NCBI GenBank assembly: GCA_023423995.1
Contig: JAFAEL010000277.1
Location: 1-33,712, forward strand
DNA length: 33,712 nucleotides
Direction of reading: 5' to 3'
Source of the DNA: Pseudomonadota bacterium
Lineage (GTDB): Bacteria > Pseudomonadota > Alphaproteobacteria > Rhizobiales > Beijerinckiaceae
The number at the start of each line of letters is the position of its first letter. The stretch's first letter is position 1. Below the pieces are notes generated by a model, which worked only from the letters and a program-made list of their open reading frames with translations, was not told the origin of the DNA and made no database searches. The position numbers and the translations under genes are program-made. This document shows positions 1-8,553 of this stretch, piece by piece.

Positions 1-22
1 GCTCACATCGGGACTTCTGCTG

Positions 23-334
23 ATGGTCGACACTCGTCATCTCGGCGCGACCGCGCTTGCCTTGCTTGTGTGCTCGCCGGCTTTCGCAAGCCCGGAACTG
101 GCCCGGAGCAAGAATTGCGTGGCGTGCCATCATCTGGAACGAAAAATGATCGGCCCAGCATACAAGGAGATCGCCGAGCGCTACGCGAAGGACGAGACTG
201 TCCGCGGAACACTGAGCGAAAAGGTGATCAAAGGCGGCGCAGGTAATTGGGGCCAGACACCCATGCCGCCGCAGTCGAATGTGTCGCCGGACGAAGCCGA
301 AACGCTGGTGAAATGGATTCTGTCACAGCAATAG
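23..334 (+). CDS. small periplasmic c-type cytochrome (c551/c552-like)
   Basis: Single-haem class I cytochrome c of 103 residues, expected to shuttle electrons in the periplasm. Residues 1-23 form a signal peptide ending in AFA-S. The haem-binding CVACH is at residues 32-36, with Cys32/Cys35 for covalent attachment and His36 as axial ligand. Met81 in the MPPQ motif is the likely second axial ligand. The length fits the c551/c552 group. The ATG has a weak upstream GGGA. The gene is near the left window edge, so its operon partner, if any, is not visible. The electron donor and acceptor cannot be told from the sequence. Confidence 0.85.
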   Translation: MVDTRHLGATALALLVCSPAFASPELARSKNCVACHHLERKMIGPAYKEIAERYAKDETVRGTLSEKVIKGGAGNWGQTPMPPQSNVSPDEAETLVKWILSQQ

Positions 335-450
335 CAGAGCTCGAGCTGTCAGGCCGGAGATCACGTCTTGAACGTGGCGCGCTTTAGTCGCTGCAGGTGC
401 GGCTTGGAGAGCGCCCGAGGGTTACGGCTGGGCCGAGCGATCACCCCGTG

Positions 451-1266
451 TCAGCCGCGATCGGCCGACCGGGCGATCTCCTGCCGCAAGCGGTCGACCT
501 TCGCGCTGGCCCATTGCCGGGCGTCGTCGCCGAATACGAGCCGCGATGGCGCCTCGCCCTGTGAAGCGAGCGCCACGATCCGCGCGGCGAGCAGCTTCGG
601 ATCGCCCGGCTGGTTGCCATTGGCCCCGTCCACGAAGGCGCGATACTGCGCCATCGCCTCGGCATAGTCCGGGATGTCGATGCTGCCGAAGCTCGCCGAC
701 TTTCCGTCCATGAAGGCGGTGCGCAGCATCCCCGGCTCGACGAGCAGCGAGCGGATTCCCAAGGGCGCCAGCTCCTGCGCAAAGCCCTCCATCCATCCCT
801 CGACGGCGAACTTCGAGGCCGAGTAGACGGCCCCGCCGGCGCTGGAGACCAGCCCGCTGACGGACGAGATGGTGACGATGAGGCCCGAGCGGCGCCGACG
901 CATGTGGGGGGCGACCGCGCGCGCGACGTTCATCGTGCCGAACAGGTTGACCTCGAACTGGCGCCGCACCGCGGCATCCGTGAAGGTCTCGAAGAAGCCG
1001 AGTTCGGCATAGCCGGCATTGTTGACGAGGACGTCGATCGCACCGAACCGCGCGACCGTCTCGGCGGCGACTGCGTTCGCGGCTTCGGCGTCGGTGATGT
1101 CGAGCGCGAGAGCGTGGAGGCGATCCTGTTCGCCCCCGCAGGCACCGCGCACCGCGTCGGCGGACCGCGCCGTCGCCACGACCGTCGCGCCCGCATCGAG
1201 CGCGGTGAGCGCGATCTCGCGTCCAAGCCCCCGGCTTGCGCCCGTCACCAGCCAAACCTTGCCCAT
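451..1266 (-). CDS. SDR family oxidoreductase
   Basis: Short-chain dehydrogenase/reductase of 271 residues, an NAD(P)-dependent oxidoreductase of unknown substrate. The Rossmann nucleotide-binding motif TGASRGLG lies at residues 8-15 and the structural NNAG at 82-85. The catalytic triad is visible as Ser135, Tyr148 and Lys152 in YSASK. The length is somewhat longer than the classical 250, with a C-terminal substrate-loop extension. It is transcribed divergently from a LysR regulator 102 bp away. That arrangement commonly means the regulator controls the neighbouring enzyme; this is inference. The family call is secure but the substrate is unknown. Confidence 0.9.
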   Translation of the reverse strand: MGKVWLVTGASRGLGREIALTALDAGATVVATARSADAVRGACGGEQDRLHALALDITDAEAANAVAAETVARFGAIDVLVNNAGYAELGFFETFTDAAVRRQFEVNLFGTMNVARAVAPHMRRRRSGLIVTISSVSGLVSSAGGAVYSASKFAVEGWMEGFAQELAPLGIRSLLVEPGMLRTAFMDGKSASFGSIDIPDYAEAMAQYRAFVDGANGNQPGDPKLLAARIVALASQGEAPSRLVFGDDARQWASAKVDRLRQEIARSADRG

Positions 1267-1311
1267 CGCCTGCTCCTCGCTCCATCCGCGGCCACGGGCT
1301 AGGTAGTCCTG

Positions 1312-1337
1312 CTAATTGATCCGGGTAATCGCCTAAT
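1312..1337. promoter_or_regulatory. possible LysR operator in SDR/LysR divergent spacer
   Basis: In the 102-bp spacer between the divergent SDR and LysR genes, the pentamer CTAAT occurs at 1312-1316 and again at 1333-1337, 21 bp (two helical turns) apart. The surrounding DNA is AT-richer than the rest of the region. Such phased repeats in a divergent LysR spacer fit an autoregulatory binding site. No clear -35/-10 pair was found. Confidence 0.35.
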
Positions 1338-1368
1338 CAGTTATAGGCCTCAGTAGCGGGGATCATCG

Positions 1369-2262
1369 ATGCGTCCGGATCAGCTCGGCGATCTTGCCGT
1401 CTTCGCGGCGATCGCTTCCGAACGCAGCTTCACGCGTGCCGCGAGGCGGCTCGGAGTCACGCAGTCGGCGTTGAGCCAGACCATGAAGCGGCTGGAGGGC
1501 CAACTCGGCTTCCGGCTCCTCTCCCGCACGACCCGCAGCGTCGCCCCGACGGCCGCCGGCGAGCGCCTGCTCGCCACCCTCTCGCCAGCCCTGGCCACGC
1601 TGGGCGACGAGATCGCGGCTTTGTCCCAGGCGCGCGGGGCAGCGATCGGCACCGTCCGGATCACGGCGGGCAAGCACGCCGCGGACACGCTGCTGTGGCC
1701 GATGCTCCCCTCCTTCATGCGCCGCCACCCCGGCATCGACGTGGAGGTGTGCGTGGAGGGCGGCATGACCGACGTCGTGGCGGGCCGCTTCGATGCGGGC
1801 ATCCGGCTCGGTGAGCGGCTGGAGAAGGACATGATCGCGCTGCCGGTCGGGCCTCCGCTCCGCGTCGCCGTGGTGGCGGCTCCCGGCTATCTGGACGAGC
1901 ATCCGGTGCCGATGGCGCCGGCCGATCTCACGCAGCATCGCTGCATCGCCTACGGCGACGCGCATGGCGACCTGTCCCCCTGGTCGTTCGAGCGCAACGG
2001 CCACGCCGTGACGGTGAAGCCGGGCCGCGGGCCGGTGTTCAACGACGGCGACCTGCTGGTGGCCGCCGCCCTCGAGGGTCTTGGGATCCTCTACATCCTG
2101 GAGGATCTGGTGGCGGCGGCGATCGCCGATGGCCGCCTCACCCGCCTGCTGGAGCCGTGGTGCGAGCCGTTCGCCGGCTACCACCTCTATTACCCCGATC
2201 GCCGGGGCACGGCGGCCTTCGGCCTGTTCAAGGAGGCGCTTCTGGCAAGCAGGGCGGCATGA
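1369..2262 (+). CDS. LysR family transcriptional regulator
   Basis: LysR-type regulator of 297 residues, the usual family length. The N-terminal winged helix-turn-helix spans about residues 5-64 and contains the typical SFTRAARRLGVTQSALSQ recognition segment. A periplasmic-binding-protein-like effector domain fills about residues 90-295. The start is supported by GGGGA at 1358-1362, six bases before ATG. It is divergent from the SDR gene at 451-1266, which is its most likely target. The effector is unknown. The sequence resembles the CrgA/DsdC-like subgroup often paired with oxidoreductases, but finer assignment is not possible by eye. Confidence 0.92.
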   Translation: MRPDQLGDLAVFAAIASERSFTRAARRLGVTQSALSQTMKRLEGQLGFRLLSRTTRSVAPTAAGERLLATLSPALATLGDEIAALSQARGAAIGTVRITAGKHAADTLLWPMLPSFMRRHPGIDVEVCVEGGMTDVVAGRFDAGIRLGERLEKDMIALPVGPPLRVAVVAAPGYLDEHPVPMAPADLTQHRCIAYGDAHGDLSPWSFERNGHAVTVKPGRGPVFNDGDLLVAAALEGLGILYILEDLVAAAIADGRLTRLLEPWCEPFAGYHLYYPDRRGTAAFGLFKEALLASRAA

Positions 2263-2399
2263 AGGTTTTGGCGACGCGGCTTCGATACGCGATCCCAATC
2301 GGGGAGGCCGAGAAGGGTCGGCGAGCGGGCCCGTTGCGACGCGTAGGCGCGACCGCGTTGCCGCAGTCCGGCACCTTGCAAAAGCCCAGGTCCATGCGC

Positions 2400-2424
2400 A
2401 TGTAAATGTAGTTGACATTCACAT
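2400..2424. promoter_or_regulatory. 25-bp dyad operator upstream of DUF2852 gene
   Basis: Arms ATGTAAATGT (2400-2409) and ACATTCACAT (2415-2424) are inverted repeats matching at 9 of 10 positions around the 5-bp centre AGTTG. The site ends 12 bp before the ATG of the DUF2852 gene. A possible promoter TTGCAA (2376-2381), 19 bp, TGTAAA (2401-2406) would place the dyad over the -10 and start site, as expected for a repressor operator. The binding protein is not identifiable from the window. Confidence 0.6.
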
Positions 2425-2436
2425 CGGGAGATTTCC

Positions 2437-2886
2437 ATGTCGTGTGCCAAGTCCTCCGGCTGGAATGCCGGTGAGGCCGCCGCCCAGGCTCCATCGCGTT
2501 CGTGCTCGTCGCGCCGACCGCTGGAGATCATCGGGGTCGTGTTCCTGTTCCTCTACTTCTGGCCCCTGGCCGTGACCTACCTGGTCTGGAAGTTCATGGG
2601 CTACCCGGTCCCGCACGAGCTGCGCCGGGCCGTGGAGGAGAACGTCCTGAACCCGATGCGCAACATGCGCTGGGGGGCTCCGTCCGGCTTCGCGGGCACG
2701 GGCAACCTCGCCTTCGACGAGTACCGCCGCTCCGAGCTCGAGCGCCTCGAGCGCGAGCGCCGGAAGCTCGACGACGAGGCCCGCGAGTTCCGCGACTTCG
2801 TCGAGGAGCTGAAGCGCGCCAAGGATCGCGAGGAGTTCGACGCCTATATGGCGCGGCGCCGGAATTCCGGCCCGACGGTCGCGTAA
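2437..2886 (+). CDS. DUF2852 domain membrane protein
   Basis: Protein of 149 residues recognised as DUF2852, a family of unknown function common in Hyphomicrobiales. A hydrophobic segment at about residues 29-51 is a single transmembrane helix. It is followed by a conserved region with WKFMGYP and NMRWG, and then a strongly charged Arg/Glu-rich helix at about residues 95-137 that is a probable coiled coil. The N-terminus is polar and holds two Cys. The start has GGGAG at 2426-2430 with ideal spacing. It stands alone, preceded by a palindromic operator and followed by a strong terminator. No enzymatic motif is visible, so it is probably a cytoplasmic-membrane structural or regulatory protein. 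Confidence 0.8.
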   Translation: MSCAKSSGWNAGEAAAQAPSRSCSSRRPLEIIGVVFLFLYFWPLAVTYLVWKFMGYPVPHELRRAVEENVLNPMRNMRWGAPSGFAGTGNLAFDEYRRSELERLERERRKLDDEAREFRDFVEELKRAKDREEFDAYMARRRNSGPTVA

Positions 2887-2902
2887 GCAACCACCGGACG
2901 AC

Positions 2903-2932
2903 AAGGCCGGGCGGCATCCGCCCGGCCTTTTT
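2903..2932. terminator. bidirectional intrinsic terminator
   Basis: A perfect 12-bp stem, AAGGCCGGGCGG (2903-2914) pairing with 2918-2929, closes a CAT loop and is followed by a T run at 2928-2932. The complementary AA at the left gives a weaker U tract in reverse. It sits between the convergent DUF2852 gene and the amidohydrolase (stop at 2934), so it probably serves both. Confidence 0.9.
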
Positions 2933-2933
2933 C

Positions 2934-4220
2934 TTATCGGACCGCGAAGGGCGTCGAATAGGGACGCCCGAAGGGCACGCCCGCCGTGACGGTCTGCACG
3001 GGCTTGAGCACCTGCGTGCCGCTCCGCTTGTTGCCGCGGGTGTCGACGAACTCGACCGGGCCCTCGGCCATCTCCACGATCGAGATGTCGGCGGGCGCGC
3101 CGACCTGCAGGGTGCCGAGCTTCGGGTCGCGCCCGATCACCCGCGCGGGCACCTCCGTCGCCATCGCGACCACCCGCTCCAGCGGCACGCCCTTCGCCAG
3201 GAACTTGCTCATCACCCAGGGCAGGAACGGCATGCCCGGCGTGTTGCCCGACACGGCGTGGAGATCGGACGAGATCACGTCCGGCGGGCAGCCCTGCTCG
3301 GTCGCGGCCTCCAGCACCGTGAAGTCGAAGCTGCCGCCGCCGTGGCCGACATCGAAGACGACGCCGCGCTGCTTCGCGGCGAGCGCGGCGGGGAGGAGCT
3401 TCCCGTCCTGGACGATGTTCGTGAACGCGCCCGCGAGGTTCGGCGCGCCCGAATAGGCGTGGGTCAGGATGTCCCCCGGCCGCAGCGTATCGAGGATCTG
3501 GCTCATCAGGGCCGGGGTCTCCACCCCGCCGATATGCGCCATCACCTTGGCGGGCCGGCCGGACATCTCGCAGGCCTGGATGGCGCGCCGCAGCGGCTCG
3601 ATCCCGTGCTTGGCGATGACGTTCTCGGACATCCGCACCTTGGCGCCGAGCACGAAATCCGGGTTCTCGGCGATGGCCTTGGCGCAGGCCTGAACCTGGG
3701 CGAAGTCGATGTTGTAGAGCTCGGGGACCGGGAAGGCCGCAAGGCCCATATTGGCGATGTGCACGAAGGCGTACATGCGCGTGCGGGTCTGGGCCGCGAC
3801 GTGCCGGGCGAGCGCCGCGATGTTGTTCGCCCCCGCATCCCCGGCGGAGACCACGGTCGTCACGCCCGTCAGAGCGACGGATTCGTCCGCCGGAAGGCCG
3901 ATCGCGGAGCCGTACGGATAGACGTGGGCATGGAGGTCGATGAGTCCCGGCAGGACCAGGCGGCCAGTAGCGTCTATGCTCTGGATCGCCCGCGCCGCCG
4001 GGATCTCCGCCTCCAGGGCCTCGATCCGGCCGAACCGGATGCCGATGTCGCGCCGCGCCCTGAGCGACTGGCTCGGATCGAGCACCTCGCCGCCGCGCAG
4101 CACGAGGTCGAACTTGTCGTTCGGGCCCATGGCGGCGCCCGCAGGACGCCCGCCCAGGCCCACCGCCAGCGCAGCCGCTCCCGCCCCGCAGAGCAGGTCC
4201 CGCCTCGAGACATCTCCCAT
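2934..4220 (-). CDS. Tat-exported amidohydrolase/deacetylase family metallohydrolase
   Basis: Metal-dependent amidohydrolase of 428 residues, resembling the EF_0837/AHA_3915 deacetylase-like group within the dihydroorotase superfamily. The start at 4220 is favoured over an upstream in-frame ATG because GGAGGAA lies directly before it and the protein then opens with a twin-arginine signal (SRRDLLCG, hydrophobic core, AGA cleavage region near residue 30). Predicted binuclear metal ligands are His97 and His99 (HAH), carboxylated Lys194, His229, His254 and Asp319. The last 15 residues contain no motif. A periplasmic location is inferred from the signal. The substrate is unknown; related enzymes act on cyclic amides or N-acyl amino acids. 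Confidence 0.85.
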   Translation of the reverse strand: MGDVSRRDLLCGAGAAALAVGLGGRPAGAAMGPNDKFDLVLRGGEVLDPSQSLRARRDIGIRFGRIEALEAEIPAARAIQSIDATGRLVLPGLIDLHAHVYPYGSAIGLPADESVALTGVTTVVSAGDAGANNIAALARHVAAQTRTRMYAFVHIANMGLAAFPVPELYNIDFAQVQACAKAIAENPDFVLGAKVRMSENVIAKHGIEPLRRAIQACEMSGRPAKVMAHIGGVETPALMSQILDTLRPGDILTHAYSGAPNLAGAFTNIVQDGKLLPAALAAKQRGVVFDVGHGGGSFDFTVLEAATEQGCPPDVISSDLHAVSGNTPGMPFLPWVMSKFLAKGVPLERVVAMATEVPARVIGRDPKLGTLQVGAPADISIVEMAEGPVEFVDTRGNKRSGTQVLKPVQTVTAGVPFGRPYSTPFAVR

Positions 4221-4361
4221 CGCGTTCCTCCGGTGGCCTCTCGGGTGCTGTCGCCGCACCCCTGTCGGGCCGACCGGATGATTGCACCCGACGGGAACGC
4301 GGTCGAGGGATGCGTGTTCGGCCACCGGCCCGCTGGCGATTCGCCCGCCTGCCGTGCGCCA

Positions 4362-4390
4362 TTGACACAAGTGCGTCGTTGGCGTATGGA
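4362..4390 (+). promoter_or_regulatory. sigma-70-type promoter of the toxin-antitoxin operon
   Basis: A perfect -35 TTGACA at 4362-4367 is separated by 17 bp from TATGGA at 4385-4390. The predicted start site falls at about 4396-4397, right at the GTG chosen as the toxin start, suggesting a leaderless transcript. Confidence 0.6.
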
Positions 4391-4396
4391 CCCTCT

Positions 4397-4783
4397 GTGC
4401 CTCCCCTTCATACCGTGGCCGAGACGGGCGCCTACCTTCGGGACGCGAAGGCGGCAGGTGTTTCGGACGAGGAGCGGGAGCGGATCGTTCGGGAGGTCTC
4501 AGCCGATCCTGAAGATGGTGACCTTATCGTCGGATCGGGCGGCATTCGGAAGCGTCGGATCGCCGGACGGGGCAAGGGCAAGAGCGGCGGATACCGGATA
4601 ATGGTCGCCTATGTCGGGCCGGATGTGCCGGCCTATCTTCTTGCCCTGTTGGGGAAGGGCGACCGCGAGAATTTCAGCGCGGCCGAGATTGCCGCAATGA
4701 GCAGGATGACTGCGCAGCTTCGCGAGCATTGGAGTGCAAGGCGGCGGATGGGCCTTGGCGCTGGCGCGATCGAGAGGGACTGA
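4397..4783 (+). CDS. RelE/HigB-like toxin of a type II TA system
   Basis: Toxin-like protein of 128 residues belonging to the RelE-type family whose members begin with HTVAET and carry a basic core [11 protein letters not shown] (here residues 57-67). Such proteins are ribosome-dependent mRNA interferases or their close kin. The GTG at 4397 is taken as the start because an in-frame ATG at 4310 lies upstream of the promoter at 4362-4390, and family members start just before the HTVAET block. No Shine-Dalgarno is present. The stop lies 4 nt before the antitoxin ATG. The reversed order, toxin first, is typical of higBA. Family confidence is good; activity is inferred. Confidence 0.82.
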   Translation: MPPLHTVAETGAYLRDAKAAGVSDEERERIVREVSADPEDGDLIVGSGGIRKRRIAGRGKGKSGGYRIMVAYVGPDVPAYLLALLGKGDRENFSAAEIAAMSRMTAQLREHWSARRRMGLGAGAIERD

Positions 4784-4787
4784 CCCC

Positions 4788-5102
4788 ATGGACACTTTCT
4801 CCCGCATCATGGAGGGCCTCGACGAGGCCGTCAGGCATGCCTCCGGAGAGGACGTTCAGGATCTCGTCGTGCACGTCCCGGAGAGCCTGGACGTCGCAAA
4901 GATCCGCGAACGCACCGCGCTTTCGCAGCCGGCCTTTGCGCGGTCGGTGGGCGTTTCCGTCGCCACGCTCCGGCAATGGGAACAGCGTCGCCGCCAGCCC
5001 GAGGGGCCGGCACGGGTGCTCCTGGCCATGGTGGACCGGAATCCGAGGATCGTGCTCGAAACGCTCGGCCGCTCTGCCGACCGCAGGTCGAAGCCGCAGT
5101 GA
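4788..5102 (+). CDS. HigA-like XRE-family antitoxin
   Basis: DNA-binding antitoxin of 104 residues. After a short N-terminal segment (1-35), an XRE-type helix-turn-helix occupies about residues 36-90, with [21 protein letters not shown] as turn and recognition helix. The length and late HTH match antitoxins partnered with HigB/RelE toxins. The start is supported by GAGAGGGA just inside the end of the toxin gene, and the two genes are 4 nt apart. It probably neutralises the upstream toxin and represses the promoter at 4362-4390. Confidence 0.85.
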   Translation: MDTFSRIMEGLDEAVRHASGEDVQDLVVHVPESLDVAKIRERTALSQPAFARSVGVSVATLRQWEQRRRQPEGPARVLLAMVDRNPRIVLETLGRSADRRSKPQ

Positions 5103-5122
5103 CCGCCATGCGCCGGTCACAT

Positions 5123-5150
5123 TTGACGCCTTCCCCGCTTCGGCGATAAA
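5123..5150 (+). promoter_or_regulatory. candidate promoter of ispG
   Basis: TTGACG (5123-5128), a 16-bp spacer and GATAAA (5145-5150) lie between the antitoxin stop and ispG. The predicted start near 5157 would give a leader of about 40 nt containing the ribosome site AAGGG at 5186-5190. This would make ispG independent of the toxin-antitoxin operon. Confidence 0.5.
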
Positions 5151-5196
5151 TCGCCTCCTCTCGGCGGGCCCATGGCCCCCCGGCCAAGGGTCGCTC

Positions 5197-6447
5197 ATGT
5201 CCGAAATCGCGGGTCCCGCGACGCGTCATCCCACAATCGGTGTTCGGGTCGGCTCCGTCATGGTTGGCGGTGGCGCTCCGATCGTCGTGCAGTCGATGAC
5301 GAACACCGACACGGCGGATGTCGATTCCACCGTCGCCCAGGTTTCGGCGCTGGCGCGCGCCGGGTCGGAGATCGTCCGCATCACGGTCGACCGGGACGAG
5401 GCCGCGGCCGGCGTCCCGAAGATCCGCGAGCGGCTCGATCGCCTCGGCATCAACGTGCCGCTGGTCGGCGACTTCCACTATATCGGGCACAAGCTCCTGG
5501 CCGACCATCCGGCCTGCGCCGAGGCGCTGGCGAAGTACCGGATCAATCCCGGCAATGTCGGCTTCAAGGAGAAGAAGGACCGGCAGTTCGGCGCCATCAT
5601 CGAGCTCGCCGCCAAGCACGGCAAGGCGGTGCGGATCGGCGCGAACTGGGGTTCGCTCGACCAGGAGCTGCTCACGCATCTCATGGACGAGAACGCGAAG
5701 CTGCCGAACCCGGTCGATGCGCGCGCGATCACCCGCGAGGCGCTGATCCAGTCGGCGCTCATCTCGGCCGCCCGGGCCGAGGAGATGGGGCTTCCGCGCG
5801 ACCGCATCATCCTGTCCGCCAAGGTCTCGAACGTGCAGGACCTGATCGCCTGCTACCAGGACCTCGCGCGGCGCTCGAACTACGCCATCCATCTCGGCCT
5901 CACCGAGGCCGGCATGGGCTCCAAGGGTATCGTCGCCTCCTCGGCGGCGCTCGGCATCCTCCTGCAGCAGGGCATCGGCGACACGATCCGCGTCTCGCTC
6001 ACGCCCGAGCCGGGCGGAGACCGCACGCTCGAGGTGAAGGTCGCGCAGGAGATCCTGCAGACCATGGGCTTCCGCACCTTCGTGCCGCTCGTGGCGGCCT
6101 GCCCGGGCTGCGGCCGCACCACCTCCACGGTGTTCCAGGAACTCGCGCGCGACATCCAGGACTGGATCCAGGTCTCGATGCCGGACTGGAAGCGCACCTA
6201 TCCGGGCGTCGAGAACCTGAACGTCGCCGTGATGGGCTGCATCGTGAACGGGCCGGGCGAATCGAAGCATGCCGATATCGGCATCTCGCTCCCCGGAACG
6301 GGCGAGAGCCCGGCCGCTCCCGTCTTCATCGACGGCAAGAAGGCCATGACGCTCCGCGGCGCCGGCATCGCCGGCGAGTTCAAGACCCTCGTGGCGGACT
6401 ACATCGAGCGGCGCTACGGTACGCCGGCCAGAGACGCGGCCGAATAA
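5197..6447 (+). CDS. ispG: (E)-4-hydroxy-3-methylbut-2-enyl-diphosphate synthase
   Basis: IspG/GcpE, 416 residues, converts methylerythritol cyclodiphosphate to HMBPP in the MEP isoprenoid pathway using a [4Fe-4S] cluster. Cluster ligands are visible as Cys302 and Cys305 (CPGC), Cys348 and Glu355 in GCIVNGPGE. The N-terminal TIM-barrel region carries VQSMTNTDT. The spacing between the second and third Cys (43 residues) is longer than in the E. coli enzyme, as in the alphaproteobacterial type. An in-frame extension runs far upstream, but the ATG at 5197 is preceded by AAGGG with 6-nt spacing and fits the family N-terminus. It is cytoplasmic and essential in organisms relying on the MEP route. 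Confidence 0.97.
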   Translation: MSEIAGPATRHPTIGVRVGSVMVGGGAPIVVQSMTNTDTADVDSTVAQVSALARAGSEIVRITVDRDEAAAGVPKIRERLDRLGINVPLVGDFHYIGHKLLADHPACAEALAKYRINPGNVGFKEKKDRQFGAIIELAAKHGKAVRIGANWGSLDQELLTHLMDENAKLPNPVDARAITREALIQSALISAARAEEMGLPRDRIILSAKVSNVQDLIACYQDLARRSNYAIHLGLTEAGMGSKGIVASSAALGILLQQGIGDTIRVSLTPEPGGDRTLEVKVAQEILQTMGFRTFVPLVAACPGCGRTTSTVFQELARDIQDWIQVSMPDWKRTYPGVENLNVAVMGCIVNGPGESKHADIGISLPGTGESPAAPVFIDGKKAMTLRGAGIAGEFKTLVADYIERRYGTPARDAAE

Positions 6448-6507
6448 CCGGGCACTCCCGTCGGGAACATCCCCATGCGTCCGAGTCTTGTGGTGAGGCC
6501 CGGCCGT

Positions 6508-6526
6508 GAAGCCCGCCTCGGGCTTC
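6508..6526 (+). other. GC-rich hairpin between ispG and kup
   Basis: GAAGCCCG (6508-6515) and CGGGCTTC (6519-6526) form a perfect 8-bp stem with a CCT loop. No T run follows, so it is a weak terminator candidate or an mRNA structure in the kup leader. The rest of the 149-base spacer shows nothing recognisable. Confidence 0.4.
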
Positions 6527-6596
6527 GCGCGCGGGCAAGCGGCATGCGCGCGCCCGGCGGGCGGGCGGCGTCGCGCAGGGCCGGTCGGGGCTGACG

Positions 6597-8528
6597 ATGG
6601 CGCAGGAGGCGACGGTCGCGAACGGCCATCCGGATTCTCCCGCACCGCCCGAAAGCGCCCTCCCGGGGGCGCACGGCAAGGCGGGCTTCTGGACGCTGGC
6701 GCTGGGCTCGGTCGGGGTCGTCTATGGCGACATCGGCACGAGCCCGCTCTACGCCTTCCGGGAGGCGCTGCGGACCGCGAATTCGGACGGCATCATCACG
6801 CCCGTCGAGGTCTATGGCGTCGTCTCGCTGATCATCTGGACGCTCACCCTGATCGTGACGATCAAGTACGTCACGATCGTGCTCCGGATGGACAATAACG
6901 GCGAGGGCGGCACGCTTTCGCTGATGGCCCTCGCCCGGAAGGCGACGGGCGGCAGCTTCATCGTGCTGTGCCTCGGCGTGATCGGCGCGGCCCTGTTCTA
7001 CGGCGACGCCATGATCACGCCGGCGATCTCGGTCCTCTCGGCCGTGGAGGGCCTGAAGCTCGTCACCCCCACCTTCGAGCCCTACATCCTGCCGATCACC
7101 ATCGCGATCCTGGTCGCGATGTTTCTCGTCCAGAGCCATGGCACCGCGCGGGTCGCGAGCTTCTTCGGCCCCGTCATGGTGCTGTTCTTCCTGACGATCG
7201 CGGCCGCGGCGCTGCCGCATATCGCGGTCGAGCCGAAGATCGTCCACGCCTTCAACCCCTATTACGCCATCGAGTACCTGGTGGAGCACGGGCATGGGGC
7301 ACTGATCGCGCTCGGGGCCGTGTTCCTGGCCGTGACGGGCGCAGAGGCCCTCTTCGCCGATCTGGGCCATTTCGGCCGCAAGCCCATCCAGCGGGCCTGG
7401 CTGTTCCTCGTCTTCCCCTGCCTGGCGCTGAACTATCTCGGCCAGGGCGCGCTGGTGCTGCATGACGGCGACGCGGCGTCCGATCCCTTCTTCAAGCTCG
7501 TGCCCGAATGGGGGCTGCTGCCGCTCGTCCTCCTCGCCACCTGCGCGACGGTGATCGCCGGTCAGGCCAACATCACGGGCGCCTATTCTCTGTCGCGCCA
7601 GGCCGTGCAGCTCGGCCTCCTGCCGCGGCTCGAGATCCGCCACACCTCCGAGGCGCATTCGGGCCAGATCTACCTGCCGCAGATCAACTCGCTGCTGCTC
7701 GTCGGCGTGCTGATCCTCGTCCTCAGCTTCCGCTCCTCCACGTCGCTCGCCAACGCCTACGGGGTCGCCGTGACGGGCACGATGCTGATCACCGGCACGC
7801 TCGCCTTCATCGTGGCGCGGCAGGTCTGGGGCTGGTCGACCTGGAAGGCCGTGCTGGTCATCGTGCCCTTCCTGGTCATCGAGCTCACCTTCCTGGGCGC
7901 GAACCTCCTGAAGGTGCTGGACGGCGGCTACGTGCCCCTGCTCCTGGCGGCCTTCCTGGTGCTCCTCATGGCGACCTGGATGAAGGGCACCCGCATCCTG
8001 TTCGAGAAGACCCGGAAGACGGACGTGCCCCTCGTCGAGCTCGTCGGCATGCTGGAGCGGAGCCCGCCGCACCGCGTGAAGGGCACGGCGGTCTTCCTCA
8101 CGAGCGACCCCGCGACGGCGCCCTCCGCCCTCCTGCACAACCTCAAGCACAACAAGGTCCTGCACGAGCGCAACGTGGTGCTCACGATCCGCTCGATGGA
8201 CACGCCCCGCGTCCCGATCGAGGAGCGCATCACGCTCGAGCCGCTGGGCGACGGGTTCTGGCGCGTGCAGATGATGTTCGGCTACATGGAAACGCCCAAC
8301 ATCCCACGCAGCATGGCTCTTCTGCGCAAGCTCGGCTTCAAGTTCGACATCATGGGAACGTCGTTCTTCCTGTCGCGGCGCTCGATCCGCCCGGCTTTGC
8401 GCTCGTCGATGCCGCTCTGGCAGGACAAGCTGTTCATCGCGCTGGCGCGCAGCGCGTCCGACGCGACCGACTTCTTCCAGATCCCGACCGGCCGCGTCGT
8501 CGAGGTCGGCACGCAGGTCACCGTCTGA
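6597..8528 (+). CDS. kup: Kup-type potassium uptake protein
   Basis: Low-affinity K+/H+ symporter of the Kup/HAK/KT family, 643 residues, close to the usual 620-650. The hallmark [14 protein letters not shown] is in the first transmembrane segment, followed by the DNNGEGGT loop, [17 protein letters not shown] and the [14 protein letters not shown] segment. About twelve hydrophobic helices fill the first 455 residues. A hydrophilic cytoplasmic C-terminal domain (about 470-643) ends in [24 protein letters not shown]. The polar N-terminal 25 residues are a variable tail. mtgA follows 25 nt downstream, probably in the same transcript. Confidence 0.95.
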   Translation: MAQEATVANGHPDSPAPPESALPGAHGKAGFWTLALGSVGVVYGDIGTSPLYAFREALRTANSDGIITPVEVYGVVSLIIWTLTLIVTIKYVTIVLRMDNNGEGGTLSLMALARKATGGSFIVLCLGVIGAALFYGDAMITPAISVLSAVEGLKLVTPTFEPYILPITIAILVAMFLVQSHGTARVASFFGPVMVLFFLTIAAAALPHIAVEPKIVHAFNPYYAIEYLVEHGHGALIALGAVFLAVTGAEALFADLGHFGRKPIQRAWLFLVFPCLALNYLGQGALVLHDGDAASDPFFKLVPEWGLLPLVLLATCATVIAGQANITGAYSLSRQAVQLGLLPRLEIRHTSEAHSGQIYLPQINSLLLVGVLILVLSFRSSTSLANAYGVAVTGTMLITGTLAFIVARQVWGWSTWKAVLVIVPFLVIELTFLGANLLKVLDGGYVPLLLAAFLVLLMATWMKGTRILFEKTRKTDVPLVELVGMLERSPPHRVKGTAVFLTSDPATAPSALLHNLKHNKVLHERNVVLTIRSMDTPRVPIEERITLEPLGDGFWRVQMMFGYMETPNIPRSMALLRKLGFKFDIMGTSFFLSRRSIRPALRSSMPLWQDKLFIALARSASDATDFFQIPTGRVVEVGTQVTV

Positions 8529-8553
8529 TCGCGCGGGGCGGAGAGGGGGGCCG

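Noticed and set aside
2412..2440. TTGACA inside the dyad upstream of DUF2852 as a -35 element
   Set aside because: A -10 at normal spacing would fall on the start codon (2437) with no TATAAT-like match, and no later start is available.
6508..6596. Possible riboswitch in the kup leader
   Set aside because: Only one simple hairpin is visible; no conserved aptamer core could be recognised.
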